Source: Spirochaetaceae bacterium (GTDB lineage: Bacteria > Spirochaetota > Spirochaetia > Treponematales > Breznakiellaceae). From it: a stretch of 19,689 nt of DNA. Location: assembly GCA_031273985.1 (NCBI GenBank), contig JAISQV010000231.1:1-19689 (forward strand). The letters run 5' to 3'. Shown piece after piece: positions 5,906 through 14,600 of the stretch (positions within the stretch are counted from its first letter, which is position 1; the number at the start of each line of letters is the position of its first letter). A program made the position numbers and the translations under genes. A model generated the notes under the pieces. That model searched no databases. It was not told where the DNA came from and worked only from the letters and a program-made list of their open reading frames with translations.

Positions 5906-7345
5906 TTAACAGTCATTCGTCAGCTCCCGGTACTTCCGCGCCAGGGAGCGGGCCTTCTCCGCCGCCAGGCCCCGGTAACGTTCCGGTTCCCGGAAGAAAG
6001 ACAGCGCCTCCGCTTCCTCCGCAATAAGGCCCAGATCCTTCATCTTTTCCGCGATCCGCGCCAGGGTCTCCCCCTCCCTGGCCAGGGCCTCGGCAAAACT
6101 CAAGCGCTCCCGCTCCGCAGCCAGGGTGATTTTCCGTATCACCTCGTGGGCGCCGGAAACCCCGCTCTCGGCCAGCAGAATATAGGCCGGCTCCGCCATC
6201 ACCCCGCCCCGGACGCTCCCGCCGCCCTCCCGCAGGTTGGCCAGCAGCCGCTCCCGGTCCGCGCCGAGGCCCTCCATCACCTGAACCATCCGGCTCACCG
6301 CCATGGTAAAGCCCGTGATATAGTCCGCCACAAAACGCTGACTCGCCGAATTGGTCAGGTCCCGCTGGTGCTCGCTGATTTGGTCCATAAAGAAACTAAG
6401 AACCCTGGGCATGAAAGCCTTCCAGAGACTCTTGACGTGCTCCGAATTCCAGGGATTCCGCTTCTGCGGCATCGTGGAGGAACCCACCTGATCCGCCGCA
6501 AATCCTTCGTGCAGCTCCCCAATCTCGCTGCGCTGCAAGTTGCGCAGATCGTCCGCCAGATTGGCGATGATTCCAAAGGCCGTGTTCATTTCCAGCAGCA
6601 GCCGGAGCAGATATTCGGGCTCCACCAACTGCGTGGAATGCTCCGACGCCTCAAGCCCCAGCTCCGCCAGGTAGCGCCGCTCCAGCTCCTCCGGGTCGCG
6701 CACAATCACGGACAGCGCATTGTAGGCCCCCGCGGCCCCGGCCAGCTTCCCCCGCAGCCCGCGGGAAAGCCTGTCTATCTCCGGGATGCACTTCCCCAGC
6801 CGGGACACGTACTCCGCCAGGGCAAAACCCAGCGTAATGGGCACCGCGTGCTGGCCGTGGGTGCGCCCCACCTGGGGCGTCTCCGCCTCCCGCTCGGCAA
6901 AATCGCAGAGCAGAAGCTCCAGCCTCCGCAGCAAGGGCAGCGCCGCCTCCCGCACCGCCCCCCGGATCCGGTAGGCCAGACTCGTGTCAAGAATATCCAC
7001 GCTTGTCGCCCCCAGATGCACCAGCGGCGCCGTCTCCGGGGGGACCTTCGCCTTCAACACATTCACCAGCGCCCGGACATTATGCTTCGTCCGCTCTTCC
7101 TCCGCATAAACCTCTTCGGGTCTAACCGCCTCCCCCGCCCGCTCCAAAGCGGCGCGCAGCTCCGGGCCCGCCCCGCCGCGCAGCGAAAGATGCGCCAAAA
7201 CCAGCGCAATCTCCGCCTTCACGCAGGCGGAAACCGAAGCCTCCTCGGAAAGCCAGGGCTCAAGAGCGTCAAAAACAGCCTGTTCTGAAAGGGAATACCG
7301 ATGGTCCAGGGGCGAAAGATTTTTGAAAATACCGCGAGCTTCCAT
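5906..7345 (-). CDS. purB: Adenylosuccinate lyase
   Basis: PurB catalyses two fumarate-releasing steps of purine synthesis: SAICAR to AICAR, and adenylosuccinate to AMP. The 479-aa product belongs to the fumarase/aspartase superfamily. It has ERTKHNVRALV (His88), LVHLGATSVDILDT (His110), GRTHGQHAVPITLGFALAEY (His163) and the flexible signature loop GSSTMPQKRNP (residues 288-298). The start ATG 7345 begins the family-like sequence IFKNLSPLDHRYS; the frame stays open 80 codons further upstream, but only through GC-rich repeat. No Shine-Dalgarno precedes ATG 7345. A sigma70-like -10 box lies 5 nt upstream, implying a leaderless mRNA. It is the first gene of purB-guaB-TIGR02757. Confidence 0.97.
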   Translation of the reverse strand: MEARGIFKNLSPLDHRYSLSEQAVFDALEPWLSEEASVSACVKAEIALVLAHLSLRGGAGPELRAALERAGEAVRPEEVYAEEERTKHNVRALVNVLKAKVPPETAPLVHLGATSVDILDTSLAYRIRGAVREAALPLLRRLELLLCDFAEREAETPQVGRTHGQHAVPITLGFALAEYVSRLGKCIPEIDRLSRGLRGKLAGAAGAYNALSVIVRDPEELERRYLAELGLEASEHSTQLVEPEYLLRLLLEMNTAFGIIANLADDLRNLQRSEIGELHEGFAADQVGSSTMPQKRNPWNSEHVKSLWKAFMPRVLSFFMDQISEHQRDLTNSASQRFVADYITGFTMAVSRMVQVMEGLGADRERLLANLREGGGSVRGGVMAEPAYILLAESGVSGAHEVIRKITLAAERERLSFAEALAREGETLARIAEKMKDLGLIAEEAEALSFFREPERYRGLAAEKARSLARKYRELTNDC

Positions 7346-7350
7346 ACGGG

Positions 7351-7380
7351 AGTATGACACAGGGGCAACGATTGTGTAAA
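7351..7380 (-). promoter_or_regulatory. Predicted purB operon promoter, leaderless
   Basis: On the minus strand, TTTACA (7380-7375) and CATACT (7356-7351) are separated by 18 nt; TCATAC with 17 nt is an alternative. Transcription should start around 7345-7343, at the purB ATG itself. No purine-riboswitch-like leader fits here. The position and the missing RBS support each other. Confidence 0.55.
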
Positions 7381-7421
7381 GCAAGCGGAAAGTAAGGGAT
7401 GAGGAATAAGAAGAAGCAGGA

Positions 7422-7489
7422 GGGGGCAGCCGCCCCCTACGCCGGAGCCTCCTCGGGCCTGCGGCCCTCCGGGGTCTCCGGCTACCCCC
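7422..7489. repeat. GC-rich intergenic repeat module, partner of the 19313-19362 module
   Basis: The reverse strand reads GTAGCCGGAGACCCCG, then AGGGCCGCAGG, then GAGGAGGCTC. The same series appears on the plus strand at 19315-19350. GGGGGC-AGCC-GCCCCC at 7422-7437 forms a hairpin. Together with 7582-7710 it fills most of the 404-bp gap between purB and the rubrerythrin gene. Confidence 0.65.
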
Positions 7490-7581
7490 ACTACGGGGGG
7501 AACACGAAGGGCAGCCGCAGACTGTCCCCGGAGAAATTTGGCCTGCTCCGGCGCAGAAAAAATCCCCGTTTACCATAAGTA

Positions 7582-7710
7582 CCATCCGCCTTTAGGCGGA
7601 TGGGTGCGCCGCCGCCCCCCGTAACGCCCCCCGCCCCTTCCCCGGAGTTTGCGCTGTGCGCAAACTCCCCTGCTGAAGCCGCTTTGCGGCTTCAGCAGCA
7701 ACGCCCCCGA
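7582..7710. repeat. Hairpin-dense intergenic repeat downstream of rubrerythrin gene
   Basis: Three perfect hairpins are seen: CCATCCGCC-TTTA-GGCGGATGG (7582-7603), GGAGTTTGCGC-TGT-GCGCAAACTCC (7644-7668) and TGCTGAAGCCGC-TTT-GCGGCTTCAGCA (7671-7697). The last two recur, inverted, at 19246-19296. They may also help end perR-rbr transcription, although no U-tract follows. No convincing gene lies in 7381-7749. Confidence 0.75.
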
Positions 7711-7749
7711 AAACCCGCTTGCGCAGGGGAGGGTTCGCGGGGGAGGGGC

Positions 7750-8292
7750 CTACTTAAAGTACCGGGCCAGGAGCCCCTTGAAGCCGGAGCCGTGGCGGGC
7801 CTCGTCACGGGCCATCTCGTGAACCGTGTCGTGGATTGCGTCGTAACCCCGTTCCTTGGCGCGTTTTGCCAGGTCCGTCTTGCCTTCGCAGGCGCCGTGT
7901 TCCGCGTCAACCCGCAGCTCCAGGTTCTTCTTCGTGCTGTCGGTGATTACCTCGCCCAGAAGCTCGGCAAACTTGGAAGCGTGTTCCGCCTCTTCAAAGG
8001 CGTAGCGTTTGAAGGCTTCGGCAATTTCCGGGTAGCCCTCCCGGTCGGCCACCCGGCTCATGGCCAGGTACATCCCAACCTCGGAGCATTCACCCTCAAA
8101 ATTTGCCCTCAGGTCCATGATAATATCTTCCTCCACGCCCTTCGCAACGCCCACAGTGTGGACGGCGGCGTAGGAAGCGCCCTCAACCTGCTCCTTGAAC
8201 TTGGACGCAGGGGCCTTGCACTGGGGGCAGGACTCCGGCGCACTCGGTCCGGTGTGAACATAACCACAAACGGTACAAACCCATTTCTTCAT
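7750..8292 (-). CDS. rbr: Rubrerythrin with N-terminal rubredoxin domain (reverse type)
   Basis: This non-haem iron peroxidase reduces hydrogen peroxide in the cytoplasm of anaerobes. The 180-aa product starts with a rubredoxin-like domain, CTVCGY and CPQC (Cys6, Cys9, Cys22, Cys25), for one iron. A four-helix ferritin-like domain from about residue 55 has two ExxH motifs (Glu101-His104 in FEEAEHASKF and Glu164-His167 in RDEARHGSGF) plus Glu67 and Glu131 as likely di-iron ligands. Rubredoxin first is the 'reverse rubrerythrin' order. The stretch GGAGAGTGCTTT before ATG 8292 gives a good RBS. It lies 48 nt after perR on the same strand, so it is probably co-transcribed and PerR-controlled. Confidence 0.95.
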   Translation of the reverse strand: MKKWVCTVCGYVHTGPSAPESCPQCKAPASKFKEQVEGASYAAVHTVGVAKGVEEDIIMDLRANFEGECSEVGMYLAMSRVADREGYPEIAEAFKRYAFEEAEHASKFAELLGEVITDSTKKNLELRVDAEHGACEGKTDLAKRAKERGYDAIHDTVHEMARDEARHGSGFKGLLARYFK

Positions 8293-8340
8293 AAAGCACT
8301 CTCCATAAACAAATATAGCAACGGCATAAACCGCTGTTTT

Positions 8341-8784
8341 CTACATAACCCGCAGGTCCGATGGCTCCGGGGGCGTATCCCCGGACCCGCATTCGGGGCA
8401 GCGGCCATAAAAGACGGTTTTGCGGAAATCTGTAACATAGCCCGATTCCCGCTCCGGGCAGCCCAGCCGGTCCAGAAGCTCCCCCTCGATACGGGGCAGG
8501 TCCAGTACCCTGCCGCAGCCCTCGCAGACCCAATGGGGGTGCGGGCTGGTAACGGCGTCGAAACGCTCCTCCCCGTTGACCACGCCCACAGAGACCACGC
8601 TGCCCTCTTCCCGGAACAGGCTGATATTCCGGTACACCGTACCCAGGGAAAGGTCGGGAATCAGGGGCTTCAGGCTGTCGTAGATCCACTGGGCGCCGGG
8701 ATGGGACGGGGTGCTGCGGATCAGCTCCAGAATAGCCTCCCGTTTTCTGCTGTGTTTCCGTACGCCGGGCCCCTGTTCTCTCAT
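8341..8784 (-). CDS. perR: PerR-type Fur-family peroxide regulator
   Basis: This metal-dependent repressor senses peroxide by oxidation of metal-bound histidines (family knowledge). The 147-aa product has the winged helix HPGAQWIYDSL...DLSLGTVYRNISLFREEG. All five PerR regulatory-metal ligands have counterparts: His28, Asp76 (RFDAV), His82 and His84 (SPHPHWVC), and Asp95 (GRVLDL). Asp rather than Glu at the last position favours PerR over Fur. Structural zinc cysteines are Cys87/Cys90 and Cys129/Cys132. The start ATG 8784 precedes MREQGPGVRK; the frame extends 12 codons further, but only through the operator sequence. No RBS is visible. The operator overlaps promoter and start codon, implying autoregulation of perR-rbr. 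Confidence 0.93.
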   Translation of the reverse strand: MREQGPGVRKHSRKREAILELIRSTPSHPGAQWIYDSLKPLIPDLSLGTVYRNISLFREEGSVVSVGVVNGEERFDAVTSPHPHWVCEGCGRVLDLPRIEGELLDRLGCPERESGYVTDFRKTVFYGRCPECGSGDTPPEPSDLRVM

Positions 8785-8810
8785 AATAATAATGATAATC
8801 ATTATTATTA
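8784..8810. promoter_or_regulatory. Fur/PerR-family operator, perfect 27-bp palindrome
   Basis: TAATAATAATGAT, one central base, then ATCATTATTATTA: 13-bp arms without mismatch. The central 19 bases differ from the classical Fur box GATAATGATAATCATTATC only at the two outermost positions. It covers the perR -10 region, the transcription start and the first base of the perR start codon. Confidence 0.85.
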
Positions 8811-8820
8811 CAAAAAACAA
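8792..8820 (-). promoter_or_regulatory. Predicted perR-rbr promoter
   Basis: On the minus strand TTGTTT (8820-8815) and TATCAT (8797-8792) are 17 nt apart, and ATG 8784 follows the -10 after 7 nt. The -10 lies within the operator palindrome, so repressor binding would block polymerase. The mRNA would be leaderless or nearly so. Confidence 0.5.
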
Positions 8821-8831
8821 GGGAAAACCGG

Positions 8832-8886
8832 AAATTTATGAGGCTTTCCCAAAATTAAAATTTTGGGAAAGCTACCCTGGATTTAT
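8832..8886 (+). repeat. Palindromic 50-bp element, left copy
   Basis: GCTTTCCCAAAAT-TAAA-ATTTTGGGAAAGC (8843-8872) is a perfect 13-bp stem with a 4-base loop, followed by TACCCTGGATTT. An inverted, diverged copy is at 18664-18716. The element begins 4 nt past the stop of the gene at 8890-9654, so it may serve as that operon's 3' structure even though no U-tract follows. Confidence 0.8.
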
Positions 8887-8889
8887 GCC

Positions 8890-9654
8890 TCAGGTACGGC
8901 GCTCTTTGGCATACTTGAAGTGCCGGCGCAGCCACACGGGAACATCCCTGGGCCAGCCCCACAGCAGGGGCCAGACGGAGGGGCCGCGCAGAAGCAAAAC
9001 CAGGACAACCACAAGGAGGGCAATCACCAGAAGCAGAAGAATCAGAATCACGATCAGGATAACCAGATAGAACGGGCCGCCCAGGCGGGGCTGATCGGGG
9101 ACCGCGGGGTAGGTTGCCGCCAGGGGCACGTACTGCACCTCGGTTACGACCCGCTCAGATGACGAGGCTGGAGGAGGGGCGGCGGTCTGCGGAGGGGCCG
9201 CATCGGTGCGGGCCGTCTCCCGGGCGGCGCTTTCCGGGACCGGCCTTTGCGCCGCCGGCTGAGCGGCCGCCTGGGTTTGAGTCTCCTGAACCGGCGGCGC
9301 AGGCTCAGCCGGCTGGACCGGAACGGCGGCGGTCTCAGGGGCAGTTACGTGCAGGACCTCTATCCGCACCTGGGTCATGCCGTTCCGGGCCATCTCCAGG
9401 GCATCCCCGGCTTCCCGCGAAATTTCGGCGATCTTTTCCGTTGTTATGGGAATACGCCCGTTGACAACGGCCTCCACGGAACGGTTGTTCCGCAAATTGG
9501 TAACCCTGACCCTGGTATTGAAAGACAAACTGGAGTGGCTTATGGTAAGCCCCGTTTTTGACTCATTGTACGAAGCGTACCCCGTCTGGGTTTGGGCAAA
9601 GCAGAAAACCGACACAAACAAACCGAGAACCAGAACCGCGCCTGTGCGCTTCAT
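8890..9654 (-). CDS. RlpA-like double-psi beta-barrel protein with C-terminal membrane anchor
   Basis: The 254-aa product has a signal peptide (residues 1-20, ending CFAQ) and a double-psi barrel (about 24-102) with the RlpA-like core LSFNTRVRVTNLRNNRSVEA. A Pro/Ala/Gln-rich linker follows (103-165), then one long Leu/Ile/Val membrane helix (about 195-223) and a basic tail. RlpA proteins act on peptidoglycan. Here His40 (ISHSSL) resembles the conserved His, but the usual NDRGP reads NGRIP, so the conserved Asp is missing and lytic activity is doubtful. The likely topology is a periplasmic barrel with an inner-membrane anchor. GGGGAGG at 9661-9667 sets the start at 9654, not the earlier ATGs. 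It is last in the five-gene envelope operon, 23 nt after its neighbour. Confidence 0.85.
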   Translation of the reverse strand: MKRTGAVLVLGLFVSVFCFAQTQTGYASYNESKTGLTISHSSLSFNTRVRVTNLRNNRSVEAVVNGRIPITTEKIAEISREAGDALEMARNGMTQVRIEVLHVTAPETAAVPVQPAEPAPPVQETQTQAAAQPAAQRPVPESAARETARTDAAPPQTAAPPPASSSERVVTEVQYVPLAATYPAVPDQPRLGGPFYLVILIVILILLLLVIALLVVVLVLLLRGPSVWPLLWGWPRDVPVWLRRHFKYAKERRT

Positions 9655-9660
9655 AAAAGA

Positions 9661-9667
9661 CCTCCCC
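9661..9667 (-). promoter_or_regulatory. Ribosome-binding site deciding the RlpA-like start
   Basis: GGGGAGG lies 6 nt before ATG 9654. The ATG codons at 9669 and 9681 overlap or precede it and would add residues before a normal signal peptide. Confidence 0.8.
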
Positions 9668-9677
9668 ATTTTCGGAA

Positions 9678-10811
9678 TCAAAATAATCCGAATTCGTAAC
9701 CCACAAAAAATGAAACCATATTCCGCTTGTAGCCCGTCTTTTCATCATTATTGATGATCAGGGCGCTGAAATCTCCGGCATAGCGCAGGCCCGTAACGAT
9801 CATCCCCGGCCCGTAGGGCAGAGCCGCTTCGAAGCCCGCGGCGAATCCCGCAAGCAGGAGGGTGGCATAGGAGTACGACCGCTCCGTTCCTCCGGGACGG
9901 CTTTCATGGAAACGGGCCTGCCCCAGGGGCATAAACACATAGAAGCCCGCAAGCGGTGAAAGCCGGAAGGGCCCGGTCCTGAAATTCATCTTGAGCATGA
10001 CGGGAAGCGTCAGGAACAGGGTTGCGTATTGTTCGTAGGCCAGGAAATATTCCCCGTCCGCCCCCCGGGGAAGGACCCAATCAACCTTATTGTCCCCCGT
10101 AAGGAGCAGTTCCGCCTGTACGGCAAGGAAGGACGTAATACGCAGGCTGCCCGACACGCCGCCCTCAACGGCAAGGGCATTCGCGTCAAGGGTTGTCTTG
10201 TCTGAGCCCAGATACCAGCGCGGGGAAATACCCGCCCGGAGGCCCAGCAGGAGCAGGGGATCCGCCGCCGCCGGAGGAGGCGTCTCAAGGGTCACTTCGC
10301 GGATATGGGAAAAGAGCCATTCCACAAGGCCCGGCAGACTCTCCAAGGCCACCTCAATATTTACATAAACCAGATCATCGGTGTAGATCATGGTGGAGCC
10401 GCCCATCTCCCAAAGCCACAACTGGAGGTAGTAATCCCCGGCCCGGTTACCGGGGTATACGCCGCCGGTAATGGCGTAGCGGGCCCCGGCAACCATGTCC
10501 CGGTTGGGGGGCATATCCGTGGGCAGCTCCGCCCCTGCTCCGGGGGAAACTTCCCGGGGATTGTACTTTTCAAGAGCCGCAACAGCCTGAATCGTCCCCT
10601 GGTAGAAACGCCGTATCGTAGCCGCGTCTTCCCCGGCAAAGGAAACCACCGCTACGATGGCCCGCCCCTCATAGTCCATTCCCCAGGAATCCGCGGCGGG
10701 CAGCGTCGGGACAGGCCCCGCCGGGCCGCTCTGGGCAAAGGCCGGGGCGGAAAAGGACAAAAACCCGGCAAGGCCGCAAAGCGCCGCCGTAACTCTAAGG
10801 CCCCTATTCAT
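9678..10811 (-). CDS. Exported two-domain protein with C-terminal outer-membrane beta-barrel
   Basis: The 377-aa product has a signal peptide (1-26, ending PAFAQ). An N-terminal periplasmic domain (about 42-175) includes AIVAVVSFAGEDAATIRRFY and GARYAITGGVYPGN, a layout reminiscent of TolB/CsgG-like folds; this is only a resemblance. A barrel-like domain of alternating residues (about 187-377) ends GYEFGLF with a terminal Phe, as in many outer-membrane proteins. The barrel is related to the neighbouring protein at 10804-11598: LTLPVMLKMNF...PFRLSPLAGFYVFMPLG matches LQFPLMARFNL...KFRISPFLGMYFFLPLG. The start overlaps the previous gene's stop by 8 nt, implying translational coupling. The ligand or transport substrate is unknown. 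Confidence 0.83.
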   Translation of the reverse strand: MNRGLRVTAALCGLAGFLSFSAPAFAQSGPAGPVPTLPAADSWGMDYEGRAIVAVVSFAGEDAATIRRFYQGTIQAVAALEKYNPREVSPGAGAELPTDMPPNRDMVAGARYAITGGVYPGNRAGDYYLQLWLWEMGGSTMIYTDDLVYVNIEVALESLPGLVEWLFSHIREVTLETPPPAAADPLLLLGLRAGISPRWYLGSDKTTLDANALAVEGGVSGSLRITSFLAVQAELLLTGDNKVDWVLPRGADGEYFLAYEQYATLFLTLPVMLKMNFRTGPFRLSPLAGFYVFMPLGQARFHESRPGGTERSYSYATLLLAGFAAGFEAALPYGPGMIVTGLRYAGDFSALIINNDEKTGYKRNMVSFFVGYEFGLF

Positions 10812-11598
10812 GGTTTCCCCCGTTCCTGGTAAAAAAGCCCCACTCGTACCCCAAGGTCAGGGAGAGCATACTCCGCCGGTAGACGGCGCCTTCCGGCGGC
10901 TCCGGCTCGCCCAAATCAATCGTATAACGGAGATCGGCAAGGATCATCCCCGGCCCCAGCTTCATGGCCCCGTTCAGGCCGCCCAATATGCCCAGGGGCA
11001 GGCTGTAACGGTAAGACAAAAACGATTCATCGATGCTGTTCAGGGAACTTGTCTCCGTGAGCTTCCCCAGGGGCAGAAAGAAGTACATACCCAGGAAGGG
11101 GGATATGCGGAATTTGCCGGGGTACAGGTTGAAACGCGCCATGAGGGGAAACTGCAAAGAAAAGGAATCGTACTCCCGGCTGTAGCGTTCCACGATGCTC
11201 TCGCCCCCGCTGTACGCCTGCCTCCACTTGAAGACGGACGCATTATCCCAGGTAATGACGGCCTCCGCCTGCACATTCAGGAAGGGGAGGACCGGCAGAC
11301 TCGCCTGAAAAGCCAGATCCAGGGCGAAACCGAGGGTATCACGCCCCGTGTAAGACGGCACCCCCGGCGGCGTATAGAAACGCAGGGAAGGGCCGGCCCG
11401 GAGGCCCAGGTAGAGCCACTTGTTTACAAACCCGGTTTCTTCATCAACAGCATCTTCGGCCCCGGAAGGCTCCGGCTCCTCCGCTCCAAAACGCCCCGTA
11501 TCAATGCGCTCCTCCGTCTGGGCTGCAACGAAAGAAGTAACCAGACAGAGCAAGACCGCTGCCGCCGGCAGGGGCTTCCGCCAAAAAAATAATCTCAT
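10804..11598 (-). CDS. Outer-membrane beta-barrel protein (264 aa)
   Basis: The signal peptide MRLFFWRKPLPAAAVLLCLV ends near FVAAQ. A short acidic segment (about 28-58, rich in Glu, Pro and Asp) precedes a barrel domain from WLYLGLRAGPSLRFY to SMLSLTLGYEWGFF. It is a paralogue of the barrel part of the protein at 9678-10811 but lacks its N-terminal domain and has extra residues (TRNGGNHE) after the closing Phe. AAAGGAG at 11607-11613 fixes ATG 11598; the frame extends 46 codons upstream, but only into the end of the previous gene's region. It is third in the envelope operon, 28 nt after the beta-helix lipoprotein. The specific role is unknown. Confidence 0.85.
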   Translation of the reverse strand: MRLFFWRKPLPAAAVLLCLVTSFVAAQTEERIDTGRFGAEEPEPSGAEDAVDEETGFVNKWLYLGLRAGPSLRFYTPPGVPSYTGRDTLGFALDLAFQASLPVLPFLNVQAEAVITWDNASVFKWRQAYSGGESIVERYSREYDSFSLQFPLMARFNLYPGKFRISPFLGMYFFLPLGKLTETSSLNSIDESFLSYRYSLPLGILGGLNGAMKLGPGMILADLRYTIDLGEPEPPEGAVYRRSMLSLTLGYEWGFFTRNGGNHE

Positions 11599-11626
11599 GG
11601 GGTCCACTCCTTTTTCATTCCCCGGA

Positions 11627-14600
11627 TTACCTGCGTACCAGTCTCCCCTCGGTGCCGATAACTTCAATTCTGTAGGAAGCGGCCAGGTTGAGCGTAGAGC
11701 CCCCCACAAAGGTATTGAGGGGGATACGATTGACAACCGCCCTTAAGTTGGCGTTGTTCCCCTTAATGAGCGCCCGGTTAAGCCAGTCGCCGCTGAGATT
11801 GGTATCCTTAAATGCGCCGTTGGTCAAATGGCCCTCCAGGTCAATGATGCAAATCTGATCCGACCCGTAGGCGGCACTCGCCGCAATATTGATAAAGTTG
11901 CAGTAATCATCCGCATAGGCCAGCACGATGCCCGTGGCCCGGGCGTTTTCCGCCAGGGTAAAAGAGTCGGGCTGCTGGGCAAAGGCGGGGATTCCGTTGT
12001 TGTTCCAGATATAGATCTTGTCCGCCTGGGCATTCCCCATCATCTCCGTGTAACCCCGGCTGCATATAGCTTTGGAGCTTCCCACACCCTCGTTGCCGGT
12101 GATGGAAGAGTTGCCGGAGGCGCTGAAGCGGCTGTTGTGGCCTATAAAGACCCCGCCGCCCTGACGCACAGAGGTATTGTTAACAATGGAACCTCCCAGC
12201 ATTTCAAAGACCCCGGCGGCCACATAGACCCCGCCGCCGCCGTGGGGGTAGGTGCTGCTCTTGGAAATATTGCCGGAGATGCTCCCGTTGCTCATGAGAA
12301 GCCCGTATTCATCGCCCCGGCTGCCTGAAGCATTTTGTGCGGAAGCGTTTATCAGTACGCCGCCCCCGGAACCCCTGGTGGCGGTGTTACCGGTAATGCT
12401 TCCGCTGGCCAGCCAAACAAGGGCATAGTTCTTCACATAGATTCCGCCGCCCCCGTCCAGGCCGTCCACGGTGCCGCCGGTGGTGTTGCCGTCGGCTGGA
12501 CCGGTGTTGATGCCGGTAGCGGTGTTGCCGCTGATCGTACTGTCTATGAGGGTAAAATCATAATGCCCGTTTGCGGTATTGTCCTCCACATAGACGCCGC
12601 CCCCGGAGACGGCGGTGTTTCCCCTGATACTGCCCCCGGAAAACCTCACCACGCTGTCCCCGGCAATATAGATGCCGCCGCCGTTACCGGCGCTGTTGCC
12701 CCCGGTGATAGTGAAATTTTCAAAGGCAAGATTGGCGCCCCCGGTAACGGAAAGCACCCGCTTGTTTGATGTTCCCGACAGGGTCGCGTTGGAAACGCCG
12801 GTAACGGTTATTTTTTTCCCGTTGGTCCCGATGAGGTTAAAGACGCTGCCGGAATCGCCGCCGCTGGAGTGGAAGCCGGCTGATGCGTCCGCGGCATTCT
12901 CCCAGGCCCCATTTTCGGTAGCATTGCTCAGGACGCCGCTTACAAAGATCTTGTCTATCGTCGGGTGCCGCGCAGCCTTATAAACCGCATAGGCCAGGGT
13001 CTTGAAGGGGGCGGACGCGGAGCCTCCGTTATAAATATCCGGCCAGCTATCGCTGCCGGCAGCCCCGTCTACATAGTAATACTGGACATCCTGACTAACC
13101 ACCACGACATACTCCTGGGTGGAATTATCCTGAGCCCTTACGGTATAAATCGCCGCCTGATTGACAAAGGGGATGGGGCTGCCCGATGCGGGGCTTATGG
13201 TGGACGACGGGCTATTCAGGGTAATGGCGGGTATCATGTTGGTCTCATTTGTCCCGTAGGGCACCTGTATAACAATGGGGATTCTCCCGTCGGCGCGGGG
13301 ATTCTGCCCTATGACCACCTTGTTGTAGGGAACATTGGTAACCACAAAGTCGAAGATCCCCTTATTGCTGTTTGCCTGCTCATTACTGAGGGTTACCCTG
13401 TAGGTCTTGGTGTTGGTATTATTCCAGGCCGTCACGGTGTAGAAAACCGGAACATTGAAATTCTGCGCAGCGCCGGATTCGGGATCGATGTTCCGTCCCT
13501 TGTACTGGATAAGGGGGCTGAGATTTGAGAGGGACACGCCGTAGGGCAGGGCCGCCGTGATGGTCCCCGCACTTTGGTTAATGGCAAAGGGAATGTCAGG
13601 GTAGCCGTCTATGGCAAAATGGGTAATTACGGCCTCGGTATCAAGCGCCTCCGTTACCAGTACCGCATAGTTTTTGTAGAGGGAATCGTTCTCCGCATAA
13701 ACCCGGAAGACCAGTCCGCCCTCGAAATCCAGGGCCGTCCCGTCCAGCGGAGTTGCGGTCCCGCCGTCAACTTCATCAACCTGCTTCCCGATGTAGGAAA
13801 AAACGGGCGTTAACCCGTAGTTTGGATATAGGGTTTTTGTACCATAGGGAACCACCACATTGATACTTCTCGCATCCTGATCGATGGCTACCATCGCCTC
13901 ATCCGGAAATTCCCTGAAAAAGAGCCCGGTTATACTGCACTCATCCGCCGGAGCCTTGGAGGCCGCCACCGTGTAACGCTGCACGGCCCCGTTTCTCCCG
14001 GTAACGGTCCAGATCACGGGGGCGGTAAAATCTATCTCCCCCTTGTTATACACAGGCGGATCGCTACGGGCCGCCGGCGGGGGCGAAACGATAACCGCGC
14101 CGGGAGTAACTTCTACCATGGGGGTAAGGTCCGTAAGGTCGGTGCCGCTGGGAACTATTACCATAATAAGCCGCGTTCCATCGACGCCGGGAACGGAACC
14201 TACCACGGAGGTAGCGTTGGGAGTCTCGGCAAAGTTAAACCGGGTAATAAAACCGGGGCCCAAATCAACGCCTGTATCCGCAATGAGAATATCATTGCTG
14301 CCGTAAAAGAAGGGCGCCGGCGTGGTGAGGCCGGAATAGACATGGGCCAGATCCGTCCGCCTTACCGCCTGCCCCCCCGCATCGGCGGTTACGCTCATGG
14401 TGAGGCGGTACTCTCCGGGGGGAAGTTCCAGGGCGCCGGTCAATTTGATCAGGGCGACAGCCCTGTCCAGAAGCAGAATCGTCCCCGGCGCCGAAGCTGC
14501 GTTCAGCTCCTGCGGGATGAGGGAAATGGGGATGGGTTCGGGATCGGCCAGTAAGCTGCCGTTCACGCCGGCATAGGTCTCTATCAGTAATTCCGCCCTG

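Noticed and set aside
6146..7288. Long plus-strand frame (380 codons) opposite purB
   Set aside because: It is the antisense shadow of purB, with an Arg/His/Gln-rich translation and no RBS or domain.
7346..7585. 80-codon upstream extension of purB
   Set aside because: It translates GC-rich repeat and promoter sequence; family similarity begins just after ATG 7345.
7600..8841. Plus-strand 413-codon frame across the rubrerythrin and perR genes
   Set aside because: Both minus-strand genes are well supported, and this frame starts within hairpin repeats.
8843..8872. Classical intrinsic terminator of the envelope operon
   Set aside because: The stem is perfect, but on the minus strand it is followed by CCTCATAAATTT rather than a U-tract; kept as a repeat element with a possible 3'-end role.
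11599..11736. 46-codon upstream extension of the barrel gene
   Set aside because: It overlaps the end of the preceding lipoprotein gene, and a good RBS plus signal peptide place the start at 11598.
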